The notes under the pieces: generated by a model
Databases searched by the model: none
What the model was told of the DNA's origin: nothing
Seen by the model: the letters and a program-made list of their open reading frames with translations, nothing else
Shown: one piece after another, positions 56,195 to 64,000 of the stretch
How the letters are laid out: each line of letters opens with the position of its first letter
Position numbering within the stretch: the stretch's first letter is position 1
Assembly: GCA_936440205.1 (NCBI GenBank)
Contig: OW387135.1
Coordinates: 28,126,792 to 28,190,791 of the forward strand
Direction of reading: 5' to 3'
DNA from: Lepidonotus clava
Lineage: Eukaryota; Annelida; Polychaeta; Phyllodocida; Polynoidae
DNA length: 64,000 bases
Translations under genes and position numbers: made by a program

Positions 56195-56400
56195 TGAGCC
56201 TAGAAAATGCCCTGAGTGAATTGCTTCACACCAGTGTGTCGTTTTGACTACACTGGGCTTCACCCTGTGCCCCCGACAGGGTCATCAAAGGCCGGGTGTG
56301 TGGTGTCCTTTCTATGGGACATTGCACATGAAAGACCCCTTGCCACTCTTCGAAACAAGTAAGGTATGTCACCTAGTGGCAGGTTTCTTCTAAAATCATA
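56195..56400 (+). repeat. Possible interspersed repeat
   Basis: The block containing GTGTGTGGTGTCCTTTCT, ATGGGACATTGCACATGAAAG and ACCCCTTGCCACTCTTCG resembles, from memory, text common in the tails of invertebrate non-autonomous retroposons. I cannot fix its family or borders. Confidence 0.3.
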
Positions 56401-56849
56401 TCATAGATACGATCGCCCGTAAGCTGAAAAGCATTACCTTGTGCAGTCTGTAAAGAACATCATGCGGTTGACTGGATGCTAAACTACCCCAACAAACACA
56501 AACTGGGCTTTAGACCACGTTCTGCCAAGTCCAATGAAAGACACATATAAACTCAATATTATTGCTGTACAAGGCAAGCGCAAAAATATATACAACGCGA
56601 AAAAAGTCTTATGGCAGTATTTGCCGCTGTTAGTAAACCACACAAAAGAGATAGAAAAGAGGTATGTGTCTGATAAAAAAAAAAAGCTGTCACTGCTAAC
56701 CAGTCTCACAAGGAACGCTTTCAATGAGTTTTACTTTACATATAAGGTTAACCACATTGGCACAGCCGTATGCCTTTACCCCTTCGTTTGTTTTAGGCCT
56801 GGCTTTGACAATGCATGTCTAATTGGGTAATTGAGTTAAGTGAGGAATT

Positions 56850-57420
56850 CTAGAAACAGCTAGCGCGGCTAACCGCAATTAGAGCTTTTAACAGTTGTTT
56901 TAATTACAAAATTTCTAACTAGAGCAACACACGAACATCCAATTGCGCTCTGGGGCATAGAGAAGGGAATTAGAATTAATGTGAGATATTGAGTAAGTAA
57001 ATTAACCAGTATGAAGACAGGTCAGAGAAGACCTAATGATCCTTATATAGCTTTTTGTCTATGGTACTTCAAACAGGTTGAAATGTGAGAGTTCAGTGTT
57101 ACAAGGGCAGGAAGGCAGTCAAAGAGCATACTCCCCGATTAGAATTATTTGTAGAACAGTCGGCTCACTGGTTTGTAATACATCAAAAGTGTCGGATTTA
57201 AATTAGAAATCTATTAGTGACGTTTTATAGTGATTACGGTGCCGATGTTTGCCTAATGAGGCAGTTGGCTGGCCATTAGTTTGGGAACTAGTCTTGGCTC
57301 TAGATCGTTATGCCAATTTATTCGTACTTCCCCAAGAGTAATCCTCTCAAAAGGGGATCAAACTTGATTAATATATGAAACACGACTATAATATCTCCAT
57401 CAAGTTAAGACATTTTATGT
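56850..57420. promoter_or_regulatory. Two candidate enhancer-like blocks
   Basis: 56855-56990 has CGCAATTAGAGC, TTTTAATTACAA, CCAATTGCGC and GAATTAGAATTAATG. 57120-57310 has CCGATTAGAATTATT, AAATTAGAAATC, GTGATTACGG, CCTAATGAGG and GGCCATTAG. Homeodomain-core density is high in both; no open frames. Confidence 0.25.
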
Positions 57421-57826
57421 ACGCCTTGCCGAGGAACTGTGTTGAACTGCAAACAGCAATTTTAGTCAGGGATAAAATGTTCCCATCATTTATAAGTTGA
57501 TATTGAAGTTGACTTCTATGACAGGTGCTTTAATATTCAGATAAAGGTAACATTACCTGTTATTTCAGTACTCCGGTATAATTCCCAGCAGAAGACCCTG
57601 AAGTGTATTATATTGGTTTTCATGGAAATTCTAATTTCGGTAGATTTTAGTGACACTTGACAGGTATGAGCTGCGGCACCCATAGAATGACCAGTTTTAG
57701 ATTTATAAGTAGTATTTAATTATAATCCCTGAACTTTTGGGACAAAGTTTCCGCAGAAATTATGTATCTTTTTTTCCTCTCTTTGAATACGTTTTAGAAA
57801 ATTATTTTCCCGTTCCATCTGGAGTA

Positions 57827-57844
57827 CCCCCCCCCCCCCCCCCC
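57827..57844. repeat. C(18) run
   Basis: Uninterrupted C tract, the longest of eight poly(G/C) runs of ten or more in the window. The open frame across it is a shadow. Confidence 0.9.
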
Positions 57845-58819
57845 ATCCCCAGCTGGTCTCTGGAAACGTTTGTCGGATGTTTTGCTCTTCTTTTTATAAT
57901 TGTGAATTCCCGACATGCAGCAATGATTCCGCATATTTCTGTTTTTTCTCATGCCATTTCAATTCTCCCGGGCAATTCATCAGAGTGATGGAGGGCTTGG
58001 CTGCCTTCAAAAGGACGGCAACAGTACAGACAAGCAGAAAAAAGGGGGAGGTGGCACCCGACTGGGGGTCAGGGAACGCATTACTCTCCGGTCCAACAGG
58101 TGAACCAATTGAATTGAGCTTTAAATGAGCGTAGTAATTGTTTCATGCCGCCCCTCCCCCAGACTCCTGATTGCTCTCCCCTTTTGTTGCAGCTCGTAAG
58201 GTAAACATTACAACCTGCTGCTCCGTCATTCTGATTCTGCACTTTTATAACATCACACGCAAATAAATTGTGAGGAATAGGGATTAAGTACTTTTTTTTT
58301 TTTAGGTATATTGTACAAAAGAATGTTGACTAGTGGAATGTCTGGACAGTTGTGTAGCTATGCGTGGAAGAGATATTTTAACGTGAATTACTGGAATAAT
58401 TTCATGATTCAACATGCTGTTATCAATTCATTATATTATTCACACACTCATACACTTATTCAGACATCATCGAAATCACTTGCTGCTTTCAAAAGAGTTC
58501 CATGAAGCTACTTTCACCATATAGTAGAGCGGCCCATAAAGCAGTCATTCTCAAAAAGAGCCTTATATTTACGTGGGGAAAAACGATCGGGAAATAAGAA
58601 TATGGTTAATGTATTTGACATTATTTTCCGCCACCCACTGTAATTGTCCATCCCATAGGGTAAGCACATTCATGACCCACCCTCAGTTGCTAAAAAGAAA
58701 AAGAATACATAAGCACTAACCATTAATGTAAGTAAAGCTGCGACATTAATATAAATAAATTTGTGTAAAGTAGAAATAAAAGATCAGGCGTAAAAGACAC
58801 AGACAGTTCAGTTTGTATG

Positions 58820-58840
58820 CAGGCGTTTGACGTCATCCTC
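58820..58840. promoter_or_regulatory. CRE palindrome
   Basis: TTTGACGTCATCC holds TGACGTCA at 58828-58835, followed by a GC-rich CCGTGACGC segment. CREB/ATF-type site by pattern. Confidence 0.4.
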
Positions 58841-59027
58841 CCCAACCCGTGACGCAGTCCCCTGTGGCCCACACTGCACTAATTGCCAAATCCCATCAGA
58901 GATTCTGTTTCTGGGTGTGGGGCGACAGCTGGGTGGCGGTTGTCATCTACTCACACAGTGGCTTCTGAGGGCCGAGCGATAGTTGTAAGGTGCCCATACT
59001 CGTACCGTGACCCAAAAGTGCAACGGG

Positions 59028-59155
59028 TACCCACGCAGGTAGTAAAATGGCTTATTTTGGTTGTGCCATTCATAAGGCATTCATTGTAATCTATTAGAAG
59101 GGTCTTATTTTGGGCCCAGAGATCTTTTCTAAAAAAAGGTCTTATTTTAGGTCTC
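59028..59155. mobile_element. Fragment of the same MITE family as 4548-4881
   Basis: GGGTACCCACGCAGGTAG matches the left end of the 4.5 kb element (GGGTGCCCACGCAGGTAG), and GGTCTTATTTTGGGCCCAG then AAAGGTCTTATTTTAGGTC match its interior blocks in the same order. The right end is missing and the copy is shorter, so it is a truncated or internally deleted relative. Confidence 0.6.
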
Positions 59156-59329
59156 TCTGAATGTAATCTTTGCTGCCCTGCCTTCAATTTTTTTTTGCTG
59201 CACGAAGTGGTGACCTTTCAATTTTGTGGATTCTGGGTAGAGTTGTGGGAGCTCTTCATTCAGTTGATTGTGAAAGTAGAGTGGGGGCGGGAGAGGCTCA
59301 CTGGGTGGGTTCTGAGGTCGGGAGCTGCT

Positions 59330-59345
59330 CACTCTGTGGTTTCAA
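59330..59345 (+). promoter_or_regulatory. GAGCTGCTCAC motif copy
   Basis: GAGCTGCTC at 59332-59340 followed by AC; one isolated copy of the recurring near-palindrome. Confidence 0.3.
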
Positions 59346-59699
59346 CTGAAGTGATATTTAATTAGTCTTCAGATGTTATACAGAGATATTACTTTCCTAC
59401 TTTTCCTAGCTTTTAATTCTTTTTGCCCCCTCTATGAAGCATATCAGAATATTGTTTTTGTAGTTTTAAACTAGTCAAGAACAAATTTGAGGTGAGGTCT
59501 CCACTCCTAAAGCAAATAGTTCCTCCCATGAAGAAAAGTAGTTAATTAATATACACAAGGACATGCCAGAAAACCTCGCCATTTGTCCTGAAACCAGGAA
59601 CGTAGGTCTGGGATGGTTTTTGCCGACACACACCACTCCACCCCACTCCCAAATTTGTTCAAAAGCCTCCCTACTGCACTGCAACTGTATTGAGTCTAA

Positions 59700-59930
59700 C
59701 CAGAATAACTTTGCTCCATCTGTGAATGCGTGATCAAGGAGGAGGCTGCATCTTATTGCATTATTTCAGGGAGGATTTAATCTGGACAAATCGGCCGTCC
59801 ACAAATGTAAATTGATAACGACAGGTGATTAAAGACGTGAGTGGCGTCTGGCACTTGGTCCTCTTCCTTGGCCTAAGAAACAGGCCCGCCAACTTCTCAC
59901 AGAGTTAAGGCCATGGCACATACACCGACC
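59700..59930. promoter_or_regulatory. Candidate enhancer-like block
   Basis: Contains TTATTGCATTATTTCAGG, GGATTTAATCTGG, AAATTGATAACG and GGTGATTAAAG in about 100 bp, a cluster of homeodomain and TAATC-type cores. Not coding. Confidence 0.25.
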
Positions 59931-60281
59931 AAACTCGATGGTACAATTGTTAGTCTACCGACGGATTGATCTAGTTACTTCAATACTTTTTCTAGAATAT
60001 ATCATGTTTACCTGAAAATTTATGTAGATGTAGGGTAACACAGGACTTAAAGTTGTATTTAACTATTCAACTATTATTTCGAACAAAGTAATTATGTAAA
60101 GTTAGACAAGAAATAAAATCCTTTCATTGTATGATAACAAATGAACTATTTCCATAAAAAGCAAATTAAGAATATTCCTTTCTAAATATCTGATATAGAC
60201 ATGGTTATTAAGTCGACATAATCCCTCTTCAGACTATACTCAAGAGTATTGCCATACAATGCTTGACTGATAAAACATTTG

Positions 60282-60329
60282 TTGCACTATAGATGGTGGG
60301 CATGTTGCGCTATAGATGGCGGACATGTA
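60282..60329. repeat. Tandem duplication, 23-24-bp unit
   Basis: TTGC(A/G)CTATAGATGG(T/C)GG followed by (G/A)CATG occurs twice back to back from about 60282. Two copies only. Confidence 0.75.
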
Positions 60330-60619
60330 TGAACGCTATATTAAGCTAATCTTATCTCTGTCTAGACATAGAAGAAGCGATTTTCTAGTGTTACTTACTG
60401 GGCATGTCCATTGAAAATATGAATTGATGTACACATATCAAGAAAGATCTGACGTTTCCTGTGTTTGGTCAGTTTGCAGGCCCCTCCAAGTTGTCTTTTT
60501 CGTGAAATAACATTCACTTACAAAGCAAGTTTTGAAATAGAATTTCCTTCAAGGAATCACCGAAGTTGGATGTATTACTATAACAATGGAAGACTATATT
60601 CCACATTATAGTTGCCACT

Positions 60620-62430
60620 ATAGAGACCTCATATTACCGCCGTGCAGCAGCCTGGAGGAAGGGGCCCAGGAGGCCCGGCAGGCAGCTAGGTGAGAGGGGG
60701 GGACTGGGGGTGGCCGTCGTCGCCCATACTCTTGACTACACATCCACCACCTTTCCCCATATGCCAACGTTAAATGTAGCAGTGGGCAGGGGAGGTGTAG
60801 GGGCGGTGACCCCATACACGGCGCAGTGCCTCGGTTTATGTGACCCCACCCTAACTTAACGAGTCCAGCATGGGCAGAGGGGGACACGGGCCATGAGGTC
60901 AGTGTTGGCACGCACACAAATAGAGCGCCTTTTTATGGGGTAACTTATAGTAAGTTGAACTGTAACACAACCGGTGGTTTCTCTGTTATTGACCCACAAA
61001 TAAGTAAAAGTTTGTAATGCAATTTACTTACCTTAGTCCCATTCCCCAGTCGTATTCTGAATATGCTGCTAGTAATATCTACGTGGAAGATCATTTCTGT
61101 AGTGAATGTGGTTTCAAAAAAAGACTAACTTTACTAAGGGATCTCAAGCTATTCCCGGGATATCGGAAGTGGGTCGTAAAGAAATGTGTTGCTACTCTCC
61201 TATAGTCGGGGGAAATGCTGCTTACACCCCATCTACTGTAGTCAAAGGTTCAACTTATTTTATGGTACTTTTCCCGAAAGACCGTTAGCCCCTAGATTTT
61301 ACTCTTTCTTAGACTTGTCCTATGTCGTTGTATGATTCCCACAAAGTATATATTTATATACTACTCCCACCTGCTGTAACCGAATCATCTAACAAATTAC
61401 AATGCCGCTCTAAAGCCGGCCACAGAGACTTGGCTATTCCTGGAGACAACTTGTCTTATTTCTCTGAGGCGGATGGGTCTTGTTGGGGATGAGTAGGGCT
61501 AAGGTGAACCCGAGTGTCGGGGGTATTGTTAGCGGGGGTCCCGACCTGTGAGCTGTTCGACCCGACTTCGTTTACATCTCCTCTTGCGGAAAAGGGGAGG
61601 GGGGAGGCTATAGGTAGGCTATAGTCAGATAATGCGAACAGAGAGTGATGTTCTACTGGCTCATTGATGTCCTCTTCTTAAAGAAAATGGAATTTACATT
61701 GCCTTACTTAATTGGATTTGTTTTCATTTGTTAATTCATTTGATTTCGGATTTACGTATATGAATTGGCTGATTTATACATTAAGCCAATGGTCTAGCTA
61801 AAGAGTTGCAGACCCTCTGAGAAACGCACTTTGACTTCAGATATGATTTTGGGCAGTTTCTTTTTCTCACACACACTCTTATTTCATCGCCAACTGACCG
61901 ATAAATAATCAGGTTTAGCAATGTAGTTTTATACCCCTACCCTTCATCCGGGAGGTAGTGTAGTGAGGCCGCCCATATCGTTATCTGCCAATGCCGTTTA
62001 GGTGAGCAAACAAACAGGCCTGAGGGTGGGCAAATCGCCGCGATTTGCCTCATAAAAGATCGATTCCTGCGGGACCCCCAATTTCCTCGGATCAAATCAC
62101 CACCCGATAACCCGCCGACCCGCGGATGAACGAGGATGATGGACCTTAACAGCGGGGGCCTTTTTTCCCACCCCTTCATCCTAAACCCAAATAATAACAG
62201 ACTCCGGTGGATTGAAATAAACTGTGGCCTTGGCAGAAAGGGGGAATCCGCAACAGGTCCCAGTTGTGCTTTTTTTTAAAGACAGCATAGTGTAAATTGT
62301 CTGAGATGGAAAAAAGGGTGAATCGGTCAGGAAAAAGATGTTGGACAAATCTAGCAGCACGCCCTTAACCCAGGCGAGTGGCGGTAAGAGTCTTAAAGGG
62401 GGATTACGGGCTGGAGCATCCCGGCTAAGT
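60620..62430. other. Non-coding with GC-rich patches
   Basis: 60630-60910 and 61930-62210 are GC-rich with shadow frames. The open frame at 61017-61205 has CSECGFKKRLTLL, superficially like a zinc finger, but lacks the histidine pair. No gene supported. Confidence 0.35.
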
Positions 62431-62434
62431 GGGC

Positions 62435-62540
62435 CAGGGAGAGCCGCTCACCTACTTAGACAATGAGCAGCTCGGGGCGCCTACCAGCGGCGGGTCGCCG
62501 TATAATATTGGGCACGAGTCGCTCCCCGAGCTACTGCAAA
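62435..62540. promoter_or_regulatory. Block with two GAGCNGCTC palindromes and a variant
   Basis: GAGCCGCTCACC (62441-62452), GAGCAGCTCGG (62465-62475) and the variant GAGTCGCTCCC (near 62517) occur in a CpG-rich stretch. Confidence 0.35.
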
Positions 62541-62701
62541 GACGATGAAGATGATCATGTTTTTACTCCGACTGATAACTGTCAAGGGATGACCCTGGTA
62601 GGGTATGCGGTAGGAGTGGAGATGTTAGCCGAAAAGTGAAATAGAACTAAAAGGGATTGGGGGATATATTAAGGAAATAATTGGAGGAAACGTTATTTCT
62701 T

Positions 62702-63229
62702 CAGAGATGCCAGTTTTCCGCCGTTTGCCGGAAATCCGGTGTTAGAATACACATAGGTATTTTCATTAAAGACATATAATATAGATGATATCTAAACCTG
62801 TATATTTCATAATGTCAGAAACACCTATTGACACTCATCTAGACCGGCCCGTCAGCCTCCTACTGCCTACCGATGTTGAATACTTTTCACTGTCCAGAGA
62901 CTAGCACCGGTTTTTCCGGCCCTGGGCCTTCGGTTTTCTGCTATACCTTCACCATTGCCGGCCTTCTCGCTGGATAAGGGTACAGAGATTTGAGGGACCA
63001 TGTGTTGTCCATCACTGTCACAGACAGGGAGACCTGTAACCTGAGGAGGGTGATAATCGTTTTTGCAGGCTGAGCACTGTAGGAGGCATTTAGCTTTAGA
63101 AGGTTTATTCTTTTAATTGAAAGTGATAACGTAATAAATATCTTTTGGATATACATGTAGGTTAATTGACATGCTAATTCTAACACGTTAAATTTCCGGC
63201 TTTTGTCTTGACATCTGCTGGCATCTCTG
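62702..63229. mobile_element. MITE, about 528 bp, 12-bp perfect terminal inverted repeats
   Basis: Left end CAGAGATGCCAG (62702-62713) and right end CTGGCATCTCTG (63218-63229) are exact inverted repeats, and similarity continues inward (GCCGGAAAT then GTGTTAGAAT in both). TTTCTT flanks both sides directly (62696-62701 and 63230-63235), consistent with a target duplication of at least 6 bp. An additional inverted copy of the arm (CTAGCACCGG..CCGGCCC, 62901-62941) lies inside, so the element may be compound. CAG-type ends suggest hAT, tentatively. The leftward open frame at 62941-63267 crosses the border and is not a transposase. Confidence 0.7.
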
Positions 63230-63952
63230 TTTCTTGGTTGATAAGTAGGCTGACAGTGCCTACACATAAAAATATTTCAGTCTAAAGACCGCCCTAGCTC
63301 AAAAGTAAGCTTTAGTATAACATGTAATAGGAGATTAATTCTTATGACTACAACAGTTACCCACTTACGATGATGGCACAGCAATAAATCTATTCACACA
63401 AAAAGTAACATACATGAACTTCAAAATAGCTAAGGAACCTTGCGTACTTTCTCTACGGATTGCATGTACCAAACTTAACCTTTTCGGAGAAGACTGCATG
63501 TTTAAATTTGAACAGCAGAGCAGGCTGGCACTGCCATAATGTATGCGATGTTCCTTACGACGTCTCACAACTGGAGAAAGTGTATGTGTTGGTGGCGGGC
63601 TGTCCCCCAGCGCTGCAAAATGCATACCCTCAACTCAGCAGCGCCGGCCAATGCCCCAGGGCCCTGCCGCCACGCGCCCTCGGAAGTCGGCGGTCCCTGT
63701 AGGTACAGGAGGGAAGGTTACATAATGCAGGACACAGGAGGAGGTGTGTCCTCCCACATTATCATTGACCCCCCACTCAAGGCGGCTGGGTTTGTCCACT
63801 GGGGCCTGCTTTGCGTTAATATGCCGTGCACTAGCTATATATAACTCGGTTTGTTTGTTCAAGCTGTAAAGATTTCCTCCAGCGCTCATTCCATAATAAA
63901 ATGACGCTTTAGACTTGCCAGAATTCCGTTTTTTCCCTTTATATCTTGGGTC
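63230..63952. other. Non-coding DNA with a GC-rich patch
   Basis: 63580-63710 is GC-rich with a CCAAT (GGCCAATG) motif; overlapping open frames in three frames on both strands are shadows. Nothing else recognised. Confidence 0.35.
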
Positions 63953-64000
63953 TTTTTTTTTTTTTTTTTTTTTGCAGATTCATCCGAATTCAAGGAGAAA
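63953..64000 (+). other. Possible splice acceptor and exon start at the window edge
   Basis: T(21) at 63953-63973 followed by GCAG is an ideal polypyrimidine tract plus acceptor, and the 23 bases after it (63978-64000) are open in all three frames. In the phase left by POLD2 exon H (one base, G) they would read DSSEFKEK. The expected POLD2 continuation starts with Gly and a GxxGQ-like turn, so the match is poor. It could instead be the first exon piece of another + strand gene, or chance beside a T-tract. Confidence 0.3.

Noticed and set aside
61088-61130. CSECGFKKRLTLL looking like a C2H2 zinc finger
   Set aside because: The two histidines at the expected spacing are missing and the frame is short and isolated.
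1-64000. CRISPR arrays, rRNA genes, functional tRNA genes, snRNAs
   Set aside because: No regularly spaced repeats with unique spacers, no rRNA or snRNA core sequences, and only degenerate tRNA-like remnants were found.

Overview
This is nuclear DNA from an animal, most likely a marine invertebrate; I cannot name the species. The evidence is one recognisable host gene with GT..AG introns, a large non-coding landscape of GC-rich islands in AT-rich DNA with CpG kept, many small inverted-repeat (MITE-like) elements, and one LTR retrotransposon copy.

Layout. (1) Positions 1 to about 3793 hold the left-facing 5' part of a Ty3/gypsy-like LTR retrotransposon fossil: an LTR at about 3167-3793 and a gag-like region running off the window edge. 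(2) Positions 5310-11249 hold eight consecutive internal exons, on the + strand, of POLD2, the B (second) subunit of DNA polymerase delta. All eight join in phase and give about 344 codons, matching roughly residues 80-422 of the human protein. The N-terminal exon(s) are not visible, so the retrotransposon probably lies antisense in an upstream POLD2 intron. POLD2 introns also carry an inverted-repeat foldback (7225-7348) and a hAT-like MITE (8282-8447). (3) From 11250 to 63977 (about 52.7 kb) I find no convincing coding sequence, and the last POLD2 exon is not recognisable. The stretch holds islands of 150-500 bp that look like cis-regulatory modules or promoters (CRE palindromes, NRF1-, YY1-, ETS-, E-box- and homeodomain-type sites), several short tandem duplications, simple repeats, MITEs and possible SINE remnants. 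(4) At the right edge, a long pyrimidine tract ending in CAG (63953-63977) is followed by 23 open bases, a possible exon start.

The most interesting signals are two palindromes that recur far more often than chance: TGACGTCA (9 copies) and GAGCNGCTC (9 non-coding copies plus one inside a POLD2 exon). Together with the gene-free span, they suggest a regulatory landscape belonging to a neighbouring developmental gene, with POLD2 as a bystander. That reading is an inference; no new biochemical system is demonstrated.
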